Shown: positions 50,544-59,959 of the stretch, piece by piece | Position numbering within the stretch: the stretch's first letter is position 1 | Layout: each line of letters starts with the position of its first letter | Origin: Amycolatopsis azurea DSM 43854 | GTDB lineage: Bacteria; Actinomycetota; Actinomycetes; Mycobacteriales; Pseudonocardiaceae | Direction: 5' to 3' | Length of the DNA stretch: 64,000 nucleotides | Assembly: GCF_001995215.1 (NCBI RefSeq) | Contig: NZ_MUXN01000011.1 | Coordinates: 303,307 to 367,306, forward strand | The notes under the pieces: model-generated | The model's input: only the letters and a program-made list of their open reading frames with translations | Databases searched by the model: none | What the model was told of the DNA's origin: nothing | Position numbers and translations under genes: made by a program

Positions 50544-52700
50544 GTGGCTTTCGCATCCGAACACCCCGTGCTCGCCCAGTCGGACTTCCGCCCCGTCACG
50601 GACATCCCCCGGACCGGTGGCCGGTTCGAGGTCGTCAGCGAGTACAAGCCCGCCGGTGACCAGCCGGCGGCCATCGACGAGCTCGAACGCCGGGTCAACG
50701 CGGGCGAGAAGGACGTCGTGCTGCTCGGTGCCACGGGTACCGGCAAGTCGGCGACGACGGCCTGGCTGATCGAGCGCGTCCAGCGCCCGACGCTGGTGAT
50801 GGCGCCGAACAAGACCCTCGCCGCGCAGCTGGCGAACGAGCTGAAGGAGCTGTTCCCGCACAACGCGGTCGAATACTTCGTCAGCTACTACGACTACTAC
50901 CAGCCCGAGGCGTACATCGCGCAGACGGACACCTACATCGAGAAGGACTCGTCGATCAACGACGACGTCGAGCGGCTGCGGCACTCCGCGACGATGAACC
51001 TGCTGTCCCGGCGCGACGTCATCGTGGTCGCGAGCGTCTCGTGCATCTACGGTCTCGGCACGCCGCAGTCGTACCTCGACAGGTCGACGAAGCTGAAGGT
51101 CGGCGAGCAGCTCGACCGGGACGTCTTCCTCCGCGCGCTGGTGGACGTGCAGTACACCCGCAACGACATCGCCTTCGCGCGCGGCACCTTCCGCGCCCGC
51201 GGCGACACGGTCGAGATCATCCCGGCGTACGAGGAGCTGGCGATCCGCGTCGAGTTCTTCGGCGACGAGATCGAGAAGCTGTACTACCTGCACCCGCTCA
51301 CCGGCGACATCGTGAAAGAGGTCGACGAGGTCCGCATCTTCCCGGCCACGCACTACGTCGCGGGCCCGGAGCGGATGGAGAAGGCCATCCACGGCATCGA
51401 AGCCGAGCTGGAGCAGCGGCTGGCCGAGTTGGAGAAGCAGGGCAAGCTGCTCGAAGCGCAGCGGCTGCGGATGCGCACCGCGTACGACATCGAGATGATG
51501 CGCCAGGTCGGGTTCTGCTCCGGCATCGAGAACTACTCGCGGCACATCGACGGCCGGGACGCCGGATCCGCGCCCGCCACGCTGATCGACTACTTCCCGG
51601 ACGACTTCCTGCTGGTCATCGACGAGTCGCACCAGACGGTCCCGCAGATCGGCGGCATGTTCGAAGGGGACATGTCGCGGAAGCGGAACCTGGTCGACTT
51701 CGGGTTCCGGCTGCCCAGTGCGGTCGACAACCGGCCGCTGACCTGGGAGGAGTTCAGCGACCGGATCGGGCAGACGGTGTACCTGTCGGCGACGCCGGGG
51801 CCGTATGAGATGGGGCAGGCCGGCGGCGAGTTCGTCGAGCAGGTCATCCGGCCCACCGGCCTGATCGACCCGAAGGTGGTCGTGAAGCCCACCGAAGGCC
51901 AGATCGACGACCTGGTTCACGAGATCCGCGACAGGGCCGAGAAGGACGAGCGTGTCCTGGTCACCACACTCACCAAGAAGATGGCCGAGGACCTCACCGA
52001 CTACCTGCTGGAGCTGGGCATCCGGGTGCGGTACCTGCACTCCGAGGTGGACACGCTGCGCCGGGTCGAGCTGCTGCGGCAGCTGCGCGCGGGCGATTTC
52101 GACGTGCTGGTCGGCATCAACCTGCTCCGTGAGGGGCTCGACCTGCCCGAGGTCTCGCTGGTCGCGATCCTCGACGCGGACAAGGAGGGCTTCCTCCGCA
52201 GCGGGACCTCGCTGATCCAGACGATCGGCCGCGCGGCGCGAAACGTGTCGGGCGAGGTGCACATGTACGCGGACAAGATCACCGACTCGATGCAGCACGC
52301 CATCGACGAGACCGATCGCCGTCGCGCCAAGCAGGTCGCCTACAACGAGGAGCGGGGTGTCGACCCGCAGCCGCTGAGGAAGAAGATCGCCGACATCCTG
52401 GACCGCGTGTACAGCGAGGCCGAGGACACGGAGTCCGTCGCGGTCGGCGGCTCGGGCCGGAACGCCTCACGCGGCAAGAAGCCCGAGCAGGGCGATCGCG
52501 TGCGCAGCTCCGGGATGCTCGCCGACAAGGACGTCGCCGGGATGCCGCGCGCCGAACTGGCCGACCTCATCCAGCAGATGACCGACCAGATGATGCAGGC
52601 CGCCCGCGACCTGCAGTTCGAACTCGCCGCCCGCCTGCGGGACGAGGTCTCGGACCTGAAGAAGGAACTCCGCGGCATGGACGCGGCCGGCATCAAGTAA
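50544..52700 (+). CDS. uvrB: Excinuclease ABC subunit B
   Basis: 718 residues. Helicase motif [17 protein letters not shown], UvrB beta-hairpin region [11 protein letters not shown], motif [15 protein letters not shown], motif [21 protein letters not shown], motif [11 protein letters not shown], and the C-terminal UVR domain ([20 protein letters not shown]) that binds UvrC. Nucleotide excision repair damage-verification. Length is normal. A hairpin follows (52703-52764). Confidence 0.97.
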   Translation: MAFASEHPVLAQSDFRPVTDIPRTGGRFEVVSEYKPAGDQPAAIDELERRVNAGEKDVVLLGATGTGKSATTAWLIERVQRPTLVMAPNKTLAAQLANELKELFPHNAVEYFVSYYDYYQPEAYIAQTDTYIEKDSSINDDVERLRHSATMNLLSRRDVIVVASVSCIYGLGTPQSYLDRSTKLKVGEQLDRDVFLRALVDVQYTRNDIAFARGTFRARGDTVEIIPAYEELAIRVEFFGDEIEKLYYLHPLTGDIVKEVDEVRIFPATHYVAGPERMEKAIHGIEAELEQRLAELEKQGKLLEAQRLRMRTAYDIEMMRQVGFCSGIENYSRHIDGRDAGSAPATLIDYFPDDFLLVIDESHQTVPQIGGMFEGDMSRKRNLVDFGFRLPSAVDNRPLTWEEFSDRIGQTVYLSATPGPYEMGQAGGEFVEQVIRPTGLIDPKVVVKPTEGQIDDLVHEIRDRAEKDERVLVTTLTKKMAEDLTDYLLELGIRVRYLHSEVDTLRRVELLRQLRAGDFDVLVGINLLREGLDLPEVSLVAILDADKEGFLRSGTSLIQTIGRAARNVSGEVHMYADKITDSMQHAIDETDRRRAKQVAYNEERGVDPQPLRKKIADILDRVYSEAEDTESVAVGGSGRNASRGKKPEQGDRVRSSGMLADKDVAGMPRAELADLIQQMTDQMMQAARDLQFELAARLRDEVSDLKKELRGMDAAGIK

Positions 52701-52702
52701 CC

Positions 52703-52764
52703 GCATTTCGTCCTCTGGTTGCGGTACTTGCACACGCAAGGACCGCGACCAGAGGACGAAACGC
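52703..52764. repeat. Compound palindrome, family C, after uvrB
   Basis: 23-base arms (52703-52725 and 52742-52764) with two mismatches, core TTTCGTCCTCTGG. The 16-base loop itself forms CTTGC/GCAAG. Between convergent uvrB and the S28 peptidase; probably also the terminator. AGAGGAC-AAACGC matches the repeats at 41682-41735. Confidence 0.75.
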
Positions 52765-52772
52765 GTGAGGGG

Positions 52773-54182
52773 TCAGAGGCGCGGGCGGTGCAGCAGGCTC
52801 AGGTCCGCGTCGAAGTCCGGGAACCCGGCGGGCACCGAACGCGTGCTGACGCCGGGTGAGACCGGCGGCAGCCCGGCCCAGCGCCGCACGTTGTTCGTCG
52901 CTTCGGCGGCCTGGGCCGCGGGAAGCTGCGAGATCCGGGCGCCGTGGTTTCCGCCCGGCACTGTGTAGCTGTAGGAGTCCTTCGTGCCGAAGCCGAGCTG
53001 GAACGGCTCGGCACCCCACGGGTCGTTTCCGCCGTAGACGAACAGCAGCCGCTTCCCCTGCGACTTCACCCAGAAGTCGATGTCCGGCATCGCCAGGTGG
53101 TCGAACCGGGGGATGTCGACCGACTGCGGCACGAAGGTCCGCGACACGTTGCGGCCCGGGTAGCGCAGCAGATCCCGGAGATAGCCTTCGTAGGACTCGG
53201 GGGCGCCGAGCTGGTAGGCCGCCTGGAAGTAGTAGGGGACGTAGATCTCGAGGTTCTGGTCCGAGTAGGTGTTGAGGCTCTCGACGCGTTCGAACCAGGC
53301 ATAGACCTGGGCCGCCGGAGCGCCGGCCTTCGGGATCGTCGCGCAGTCCGACTGCTTCTGGTACTGCCAGAAGGCGAAGTACGAGTCGATCACCGAGATC
53401 TCCAGAGACACGTCGGCCGAGCCGACGGTCTTGAACGTGTAGCCGTTCTTGGCCGCGTCGGTGGCGGCGAGCGCCGCGAACTCCGAGCGTCGCGTCAGCA
53501 CGTCACGCTGGATCGCCTTGAGCGCCGAACGGCAGGCGGGATCGTCGCCCACGTTCGCCAGGAACCGGTTGTAGCGGTCGCGCGAGTTGATGACGTCGTT
53601 GGGCGCGACGTAAGGGATCGTCGCGTCGACGTCGTTCGGGAAGAACCTACGGAAGTAGGTCGCCGTCATGCCGCCCTTGCTGCCGCCGGTCGCCAGCCAC
53701 TTGCCCGGATAGATCCGCTTGAACGCCTCGACCGCGCGGTGCTGGTCGGCGGCGGCCTGCCAGATCGTCAGCTGCTTTCCCCAGTCCGGGTGCTCCGGTC
53801 GCGAGGGGGTGAAGAACCGGTACTCCATCGACAGCTGGTTGCCGTCGACGATCTGCGTCGGCTCCGACCGGTTGGGCGATTCCCCCACGTTGTACCCGCT
53901 CGTGTAAGCCACGGTCGGCGAGCGGAATTCCTTGTGCAGCAACGTGAATCGCTGCTGGAAGGTGCCCGCGCCCGGCCTGCGGTGGTCGACGGGCTGGGCG
54001 TAGGTGAGTTTGAAGAACCGGTACCCGGTCGGCGCCGGATTCTCCGAGACGACCGTCAGGCCCGGGATGCGCCCGAGCGCGTCCTTGACGTCGTCGGGTG
54101 CCGCCTGCGCGGCCGGGGTCAACCCGGCCAGTGCGAGAACGGTTGTCGCCAGAACCGACCACGCGGCCGTGAGCTTCCGCAT
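52773..54182 (-). CDS. Secreted S28-family peptidase (tripeptidyl/prolyl aminopeptidase)
   Basis: 469 residues from ATG 54182, preceded by GGGGAGG; an ATG 15 bases earlier would put that site inside the gene. Signal peptide (MRKLTAAWSVLATTVLALAG, AQAA-P cleavage). Alpha/beta hydrolase-type peptidase: nucleophile GGSKGGMTATY, PYVAPNDVIN, acid VYGGNDPWGAEPFQLG, His GGNHGARI. Matches the Streptomyces tripeptidyl-aminopeptidase group that trims N-terminal tripeptides or prolyl peptides outside the cell. Confidence 0.9.
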   Translation of the reverse strand: MRKLTAAWSVLATTVLALAGLTPAAQAAPDDVKDALGRIPGLTVVSENPAPTGYRFFKLTYAQPVDHRRPGAGTFQQRFTLLHKEFRSPTVAYTSGYNVGESPNRSEPTQIVDGNQLSMEYRFFTPSRPEHPDWGKQLTIWQAAADQHRAVEAFKRIYPGKWLATGGSKGGMTATYFRRFFPNDVDATIPYVAPNDVINSRDRYNRFLANVGDDPACRSALKAIQRDVLTRRSEFAALAATDAAKNGYTFKTVGSADVSLEISVIDSYFAFWQYQKQSDCATIPKAGAPAAQVYAWFERVESLNTYSDQNLEIYVPYYFQAAYQLGAPESYEGYLRDLLRYPGRNVSRTFVPQSVDIPRFDHLAMPDIDFWVKSQGKRLLFVYGGNDPWGAEPFQLGFGTKDSYSYTVPGGNHGARISQLPAAQAAEATNNVRRWAGLPPVSPGVSTRSVPAGFPDFDADLSLLHRPRL

Positions 54183-54284
54183 CCATGCCCTCCCCATCGG
54201 GACCTGTTGAGCGGTCGGATACTCACAGAGTCCCCGCCGGTGGGCAATCGCCTATCCGGACGGTGTCCCGATCATCGGGACACC

Positions 54285-55055
54285 TCAGGCCGGGCGGCGG
54301 AGCACCCTGTCGACGTAGGCCTTGATGGCCGCGAGCGCCTCGGGGGAGCTCCACAGTTCGAGGACGTGGGCGTCGTCGCCGGTGCGGTGTTCGGCGATCC
54401 GCTCGTGGAACGGCCGGTGCAGCTGCGCCTTCGTGTGCGCGTACGCGGCGGTGGGGATCTCGGCGAGCTTCCTGGCCACCTCCACCGCCCGCCCCACGAC
54501 GTTTTCGGGCTCGGTCACCTCGTTCACTAGGCCGAGCCGGAGCGCGTCGCCCGGCAGGTGGGTCTCGCCGAGGAACGCGAGTTCGGCCAGGACGTCGGCG
54601 CCGAACCCGGACCGCAGGATCTCCAGTGCCGCCAACGGGAACGGCACGCCGACGAGCAGTTCGGTGATCCCGATCCGGCTCGGGCCGTCGGCGAGGACGC
54701 GCCGGTCGCAGGCGGCGGCCAGCACCGCCCCGCCGGCGATCGCGTGCCCGTTGACGGCCGCGACCACCGGACCGGGGAACCCGAACACCGACAGGAACGC
54801 GTCCGACAGCGCGGGCAGGAAGTCCTCGACGTAGCCCGCGCCGCCGTCGTGCACCCGCCGCAGGTCGACGCCCGCCGAGAAGATGCCGCCGGTGCCGGTC
54901 AGCACGACACCACGACAACCGCCCAGCTGGACGTCTTCGAGCCGGACCGCCAGCTCCTGGCAGAACTCGGTGTCGAGAGTGTTCGCCTTGCCGTGCTGGA
55001 GGGTGACGACGGCGATCCCGCCTTCGTCGTCCACTCGGATCGAGGAGGTGGCCAT
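54285..55055 (-). CDS. Enoyl-CoA hydratase/isomerase family protein
   Basis: 256 residues. Crotonase fold: GGIFSAGVDLRRVHD (oxyanion hole region), VVAAVNGHAIAGGAVLAAAC, GITELLVGVPFPLAALEILR. One of the two usual catalytic Glu is found near ITEL; the other position (GHAIAGGAVLAA) lacks Glu, so the reaction may be other than water addition. Acts on an acyl-CoA. AGGAGG just upstream of ATG 55055. No operon partner. Confidence 0.87.
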   Translation of the reverse strand: MATSSIRVDDEGGIAVVTLQHGKANTLDTEFCQELAVRLEDVQLGGCRGVVLTGTGGIFSAGVDLRRVHDGGAGYVEDFLPALSDAFLSVFGFPGPVVAAVNGHAIAGGAVLAAACDRRVLADGPSRIGITELLVGVPFPLAALEILRSGFGADVLAELAFLGETHLPGDALRLGLVNEVTEPENVVGRAVEVARKLAEIPTAAYAHTKAQLHRPFHERIAEHRTGDDAHVLELWSSPEALAAIKAYVDRVLRRPA

Positions 55056-55099
55056 GCGCCCGACCGTACCCGAGCCGGCGGAGATCTACAGTGGACCGC

Positions 55100-55522
55100 T
55101 CAGTCGTCGAGGCGCACGGTGATCGTCGGGCTGTAGGACCGCTTGCGGTTCCAGCCGGACTCGGCGCCGATGCTCAGCTGGATGGCCTTGTCGGCGGGCG
55201 CCCAGTAGCCGGTGCGGACGAAGTACGCGTCCATCGCGCACAGCCTGCTGCACGACTTGCGGGTGCAGATGGTCTCCCAGCCCCACTGCCTGCCGCTTTC
55301 CTCGACGCCGTTGCGGCGGACGAACAGATGCGGGTTGCCGATGTCGCGGCAGTAGGCGCTGCCCTCGGAGATGTAGAGGACCCCGTCGATCTTGTAGAAG
55401 CGCTTGTTGTCGAGAAGCGTCACCTGACCCGAGGCGGCGAAGCCCACCCTGCCGCCCTTGTCGGCGGTCATCGTCCAAGCAAGGGTGAATTCCTGCACCG
55501 GGATCTCGAGTGACTGGGTCAT
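55100..55522 (-). CDS. Hypothetical protein, unrecognised
   Basis: 140 residues from ATG 55522 (GGGGA upstream). No signal peptide or membrane segment. Beta-rich with several aromatic residues (EFTLAWTMTADKGG, LLDNKRFYKIDGVLYISEGS, QWGWETICTRKSCSRLC) and four Cys in the middle. I do not know the family. Lies between the hydratase and the exporter terminator. Confidence 0.65.
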   Translation of the reverse strand: MTQSLEIPVQEFTLAWTMTADKGGRVGFAASGQVTLLDNKRFYKIDGVLYISEGSAYCRDIGNPHLFVRRNGVEESGRQWGWETICTRKSCSRLCAMDAYFVRTGYWAPADKAIQLSIGAESGWNRKRSYSPTITVRLDD

Positions 55523-55705
55523 GGTCACGTCCCCGCTTTCTGCTCGGTTCGGCTTCTTTCCCCTGAAGATAAGGATTTCTCAGGGAGTGCCGAAGGTGAA
55601 TGCGAACTTTTCACCCAATGAGTCGATGATCGGAAAAATCAATGGTCGCATGCGCATGAAACACCGATTACCGCCGCTAATGGGTGAAGGTCGCCACGGC
55701 CAGTG

Positions 55706-55760
55706 AAAACCGGGGCCCACCTGGGAAGAATATTTCGTCTTCCCGGTGGACCCCGGTGAT
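55706..55760 (-). terminator. Terminator of the ABC exporter operon
   Basis: Stem of about 20 bp, ACCGGGGCCCACC... (55709-55729) against 55738-55757 with one bulge; on the minus strand the stem ends in CCCCGGTTTTC, giving a T-run. It lies 20 bases past the permease stop. Confidence 0.75.
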
Positions 55761-55780
55761 TTTCCGGCGCGGAAACGCTC

Positions 55781-56740
55781 TCAGCTGGTGATGTCCTTCG
55801 TCGCGAACCGGCGGCCCGCCAGCAGGAAGAACACCGTGCCGTACAGCGCCGCCGACAACATCCCGTTGGCCATGTTCGTCCAGTCGATGTCGGTCGAGAT
55901 GAGATCCATCCACGAGAACGCGAAATGCGTCGGTAGATAGTCCCGAAGCCCTTCCAGGGCGGTGATCTGGTCGAGGATCTGCGAAACGATGGCGACGATG
56001 ACCGCGCCGCCGACGGCACCCAGTGGGGCGTCGGTGGCGACCGAGAGCAGCATCGCCAGGCCCGCCACCCACGCCAGCTGCAGGATGATGTAGATCGTGG
56101 CCAGCCCCATGGCGACGAGGCTGTCGCTGAACGACACCGCGTCCCCGGTCGGGCTGATCGCGTCGCCCGCGCCGTACCAGATGACGCCCACCACCAGCGA
56201 CACCAGCGGCAACAGGATCAGCGCGGCCGCGGACAGGATCCCGGAGACGATCGCCTTCTGCCGCAGCACCCGGTGCCGGGGGACCGGCATCGCGAGCAGG
56301 TACTTCAGGCTCGACCACGACGCCTCGCTCGCGATCGTGTCGCCGTAGAACAGCGCCACGATCATCGGGAGCAGGAACGTGCCGGAGACGAACAGCGCGA
56401 GCACCACGAAGTTCGGCGCGCTCGCGGTGGCAAGGTCGACGAACCCGCCGCTGCGGCGGTTCGGGTTGGCCTGCCCGATCTCGAACGCGATCACCAGGAC
56501 GAACGGCAGCAGCGCGACGAACCCCAGCATCAGCTGGGTCCGCCGCCGTTTGAGCTGCCGCTTCAGCTCGACGCCGAGCCGCAGCGTCCGGTCGGCGCGG
56601 TAGCCCGCCACCGCCCCGTCCGGACCGACCTCGGTCCGTTCGTGCGACGCGACCTCGGTCAGCTCCAGCAGCGCCGCCGGATCGGTGTGCACGCCGTGAT
56701 CCGCCCGGGTAGCCGGGCCGGAACCATTGGTCTTACTCAC
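55781..56740 (-). CDS. ABC exporter permease (ABC-2/NatB-like)
   Basis: 319 residues, GTG 56740 overlapping the preceding ATPase stop by 8 bases. Hydrophilic N-terminus of about 65 residues, then six membrane segments (LMLGFVALLPFVLVIAFEI, VVLALFVSGTFLLPMIVALF, GILSAAALILLPLVSLVVGV, LQLAWVAGLAMLLSV, LGAVGGAVIVAIVSQILD, GTVFFLLAGRRF). Loop SEASWSSLKYLLAMPV is the typical coupling region. Pairs with the ATPase domain of the fused gene upstream; substrate unknown. Confidence 0.9.
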   Translation of the reverse strand: MSKTNGSGPATRADHGVHTDPAALLELTEVASHERTEVGPDGAVAGYRADRTLRLGVELKRQLKRRRTQLMLGFVALLPFVLVIAFEIGQANPNRRSGGFVDLATASAPNFVVLALFVSGTFLLPMIVALFYGDTIASEASWSSLKYLLAMPVPRHRVLRQKAIVSGILSAAALILLPLVSLVVGVIWYGAGDAISPTGDAVSFSDSLVAMGLATIYIILQLAWVAGLAMLLSVATDAPLGAVGGAVIVAIVSQILDQITALEGLRDYLPTHFAFSWMDLISTDIDWTNMANGMLSAALYGTVFFLLAGRRFATKDITS

Positions 56741-59624
56741 CCTTCGAGTCCTCTCCGACCAGCTGCAGGAACGCGTCTTCCAGACGGCGCCGCGGCCCGG
56801 CCTGCTCGACCGCGACCCCGGCCCGCACGAGGGCGGCGACCGCTTCGGCGCGGGCGAGACCGTCGAGATCCGCGTGGACCAGCTCCCCGTCGACGTCGAC
56901 GCCGGAGACGCCGCCGACCTTCCGCAGCGCTTCGGCCGCTTCGGCGGGCTTGTCGACCCGGAACGTCGCCTCGCCGCTGGACGCGGCCAGTTCGCCGACC
57001 TCGCCCGAGGCGACCAGCATGCCGCGGTGCATCACGACCACGTGCGTACAGGTCTGCTCGACCTCGGCCAGCAGGTGGCTCGACACCACCACGGTGCGTC
57101 CGGTCGCCGCGTAGCGCTGGAGCACCTCGCGCATCTGGTGGATCTGTGGCGGGTCGAGCCCGTTGGTCGGTTCGTCGAGCACCATGAGCTCCGGCAGGCC
57201 GAGCATCGCCTGCGCGATCGCGAGCCGCTGCCGCATGCCCTGGCTGTAGGTGCGGACCCGCCGGTTCACCGCGTCGCCGAGCCCGGCGATCTCCAGCGCC
57301 TCGGCGAAATGCGCCTTGTCCTTGGGACGGCCCGTGCTCGCCCAGTACAGTTCCAGGTTTTCCTTGCCGGACAGGTGCGGCAGGAAGCCCGAACCCTCCA
57401 CAAAGGAGCCGATCCGGGACAGCACCGGCGCGCCGGGCGCGATCAGGTGACCGAACACCCGGATGGTGCCCGCCGTCGGCGTGATGAGTCCCATCAGCAT
57501 GCGCAGGGTCGTCGTCTTGCCCGCGCCGTTCGGCCCGAGCAGGCCGAGCACCTGACCGGGTTCGACCCGGAACGACAGGTCCTTCACCGCGACGAAGCCG
57601 CCCGCGTAGGCCTTGCGCAGTCCTTCGATCACCAACGGCGTCTTCGCCAGGCTCTCGTCGACGTCGTGCGCGCGACGGCGGCGGAACGCGGCGATCACCG
57701 TGATCGCGATACCCGCGAGCAGCGTTCCGCCGATCCCGAGCAGCTGCGCGGTGGGTGCGCCCGCGCCGACCGAAGTGCCGTGGACGACCGGGACACCGAG
57801 CTGTCCGCCGTCCGCCAGTTCGACGCGGAACACCGCCGGTTCGACCGGCGTCGCGAACGCCTGGTCCGTCGTGCCGACGACCAGCCGGAGCGTGTGCCCC
57901 GCGTCCAGCGGCCGCACGATGCCCGGCAGGGTCACCGTCACCTCGACCGGGCCGCCGTCGGCGGGCAGTCCGGAAACGCGGAAGGGCGCGACGGCGTTGG
58001 CCGGAAGCGTGCGGACACCTTCCGAGTTGACGTCGTAGAGCTTCGCGAACAGGACGGCTTCCTTCTGTGGGGCTGCCGCGGACGGAACCGCCGAGACCCG
58101 CAGGCGGACGGTGGACGAACCGGCCACGATCGTCTGCGCGTCGAGCGGTCGCGTCGCGAACTGCGCCGCCTGGCCGGGCGGGTCCACACTGAACAGTCCG
58201 GACAGCCGGGACGAGCCCGCCACCGCACCGTTCAGTCCGGGGATCCCGCTCACTGCGGCGGGGTTGCCGCCCGCGGGCCGGACGACCGGCTGGGCCGGTC
58301 CCTCCAACGTGAACTGCCGCCGTTCGGTGGCGTCCCCGGTGGCTCCCGGGTACGCCGGCGCCGTGACGGTCCGGACCGAAGGGGCACCGTTGGCCCGCAG
58401 AGTGCCCTGGATGTCGTAGCTGAAGCCGGTGCCGGGATCGGTGCCCTGCCCGGTGAGGGAGAACTTGAGGAAGTCGGCGATCTGCGCCCGCAGCTTCTGC
58501 CCGGGTTTCCCGCCGTCGTGGCCGCCGGTGTACCAGACCGTGCGGACCTTGCCGCCCGCCGCGGCGATCTGCCGGGCGGTCGCGTCGGACTGGTCCAAAC
58601 CGAACAGAGTGTCGCTTTCGCCCTGCACCAGCAGGGTCGGCACGGTGATCTTGTCCGCCACGGACGCGGGGGAGACGCGGCGGAGCAGGTCGACGGTCTT
58701 CTGGCTGGCCTTGCCGGTGGTGGCGAGTTCGGTGTAGGCCTGGCAGACGTCGGCGGTGAACCGTCCACAAGGGTCGGCCGGTCCGGACGGCGGCCGCTGC
58801 CCGTTCGGGCCGCCGGTCGGCAGGGACTGCGCCGCGGCACCCGCCGCGCCCGTGCCCTGCGACGCGCCGGATTCACTCGTCGCGTCACCGGCTTCGGGCG
58901 CGTCGTTGGCGGGGGAGCCGCTCTGCGCCGCGCCGGAACCGGCCGAGAAGAAGATGCCCGCCCACGACCTCTTGAAGACACCGTCCGCGGTGTACGCGCC
59001 GGCGGCGGGAGTGGTCGCCGTCGAGGGCGCGGCCGAGGCGGCGTTCGGGACGAGGCCCTGCGCGAGGTCGTTGTAGGTGATGACCGGCGCGATCGCGTCG
59101 ACCCGCTTGTCGGTCCCCGCGAGCAGCAGGGACAGCGCACCGCCGTACGAAGCGCCGGACACGGCCACCTTCGGATCGCCGTTCTCGCTGAGTACCTCGG
59201 GCCGCGAGGCCAGGTCGTCGATCAGCTTCCGGGCGTCGGCGACCTCGCGGTCGGGGTCGTTCAGCGCGATCTTCCCGGTGCTGCGGCCGAAGCCGCGCGC
59301 GGACCAGGCGAGCACGACGAAGCCCTTTTCGGCGAGTTCGCGGGCCTCGGTGGCGACACTGTTCTTGTCACCGCCGAAACCGTGGGCGAGCAGTACGGCC
59401 GGAGCAGGGGTCCGCTCGGGGAGATACGTGGTCGTGTCGATCTTGACGACCTCGGACGAACCCGGGGATTCGGGCAGGTCGAGGGTCGCTTCCTGGGTTT
59501 TGACCGCGGACGGCGCGGGTTCGCTGTTCGTCCACACGACGGCCGCGGCGGCCAGGACCACCACGACCGCGGCGAGCGCGGTGAGCTTCGCGCCTCGCGT
59601 ACGAGGGAGCGGGATTCGGGGCAC
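56733..59624 (-). CDS. Extracytoplasmic alpha/beta hydrolase fused to ABC ATPase
   Basis: 963 residues from GTG 59624 (TACGGT six bases upstream, no ribosome site; GTG 59642 and TTG 59684 are alternatives). Residues 14-31 are a membrane anchor. The next about 600 residues are outside: CocE/S15-like hydrolase with HGFGGDKN, nucleophile Ser159 (GASYGG), a Ser/Ala/Gly-rich insert, TLLVQGESDTLF, and a C-terminal jelly-roll (DAGHTLRLVVGTT). A second membrane segment (LLGIGGTLLAGIAITVIAAF) leads to a cytoplasmic ATPase: GPNGAGKTT with Lys703, YSQGMRQRLAIAQAML, LMVLDEPTNGLDP. A transporter whose ATPase carries its own external hydrolase; the partner permease is next. Confidence 0.9.
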   Translation of the reverse strand: MPRIPLPRTRGAKLTALAAVVVVLAAAAVVWTNSEPAPSAVKTQEATLDLPESPGSSEVVKIDTTTYLPERTPAPAVLLAHGFGGDKNSVATEARELAEKGFVVLAWSARGFGRSTGKIALNDPDREVADARKLIDDLASRPEVLSENGDPKVAVSGASYGGALSLLLAGTDKRVDAIAPVITYNDLAQGLVPNAASAAPSTATTPAAGAYTADGVFKRSWAGIFFSAGSGAAQSGSPANDAPEAGDATSESGASQGTGAAGAAAQSLPTGGPNGQRPPSGPADPCGRFTADVCQAYTELATTGKASQKTVDLLRRVSPASVADKITVPTLLVQGESDTLFGLDQSDATARQIAAAGGKVRTVWYTGGHDGGKPGQKLRAQIADFLKFSLTGQGTDPGTGFSYDIQGTLRANGAPSVRTVTAPAYPGATGDATERRQFTLEGPAQPVVRPAGGNPAAVSGIPGLNGAVAGSSRLSGLFSVDPPGQAAQFATRPLDAQTIVAGSSTVRLRVSAVPSAAAPQKEAVLFAKLYDVNSEGVRTLPANAVAPFRVSGLPADGGPVEVTVTLPGIVRPLDAGHTLRLVVGTTDQAFATPVEPAVFRVELADGGQLGVPVVHGTSVGAGAPTAQLLGIGGTLLAGIAITVIAAFRRRRAHDVDESLAKTPLVIEGLRKAYAGGFVAVKDLSFRVEPGQVLGLLGPNGAGKTTTLRMLMGLITPTAGTIRVFGHLIAPGAPVLSRIGSFVEGSGFLPHLSGKENLELYWASTGRPKDKAHFAEALEIAGLGDAVNRRVRTYSQGMRQRLAIAQAMLGLPELMVLDEPTNGLDPPQIHQMREVLQRYAATGRTVVVSSHLLAEVEQTCTHVVVMHRGMLVASGEVGELAASSGEATFRVDKPAEAAEALRKVGGVSGVDVDGELVHADLDGLARAEAVAALVRAGVAVEQAGPRRRLEDAFLQLVGEDSKGE

Positions 59625-59959
59625 GGAATGACCGTATTTCACCGAACCTGAGAGTCGCTTCCTCAGCACACACGGACCACACAAGCGTGGGTTGCCACGC
59701 CATCAGAACGGGTACTCAAGGAGCGAGAAGAGGTCAGTGTGACGGGAGTTACGCGACCATCTTGGTGACAAGGGCAACCTTAACTGGCGTCATGCGTACA
59801 GACAGGTCAAACTGGACCAGCTGTGAGGGGAGTATTCCTTCGCGGCGGTGTCGTCAGCACGGTGGTCTTCACAGGCCCCCGGCACCGTCGGCCGGTTTCG
59901 TACCGGCGGAAGAGACCTCCGGTTAGTTGCTGCTGTGCACTATCCGGAGGGTTGGTTAC
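59625..59959. other. 335-base region before terC
   Basis: Contains a small hairpin GCGTGG-GTTG-CCACGC (59685-59700), the terC promoter somewhere in 59700-59820, the riboswitch (listed separately) and the ribosome site GGAGGG at 59946-59951. No gene seen. Confidence 0.6.
59826..59925 (+). ncRNA. yybP-ykoY family (manganese) riboswitch
   Basis: The conserved GGGGAGTA at 59827-59834 opens the element, followed by helices including GGTGGTCTTCACAGGCC and GCCGGTTTCGTACCGGC (59891-59907), then AGAGACCTCC (59911-59920), which closes it. The position, 34 bases upstream of a TerC-family start, fits the family's usual gene. Mn2+ binding would switch on translation or prevent termination. Called by eye, not by covariance search. 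Confidence 0.7.

Noticed and set aside
49092..52298. Frame antisense to DUF5685 and uvrB
   Set aside because: Composition mirror of uvrB; runs through two certain genes.
52703..52764. Part of a mobile-element end after uvrB
   Set aside because: No transposase and no target duplication seen; treated as repeat/terminator.
56727..59651. 974-residue plus-strand frame over the hydrolase-ABC gene
   Set aside because: Opposite strand encodes Walker, signature and hydrolase motifs; this frame has none.
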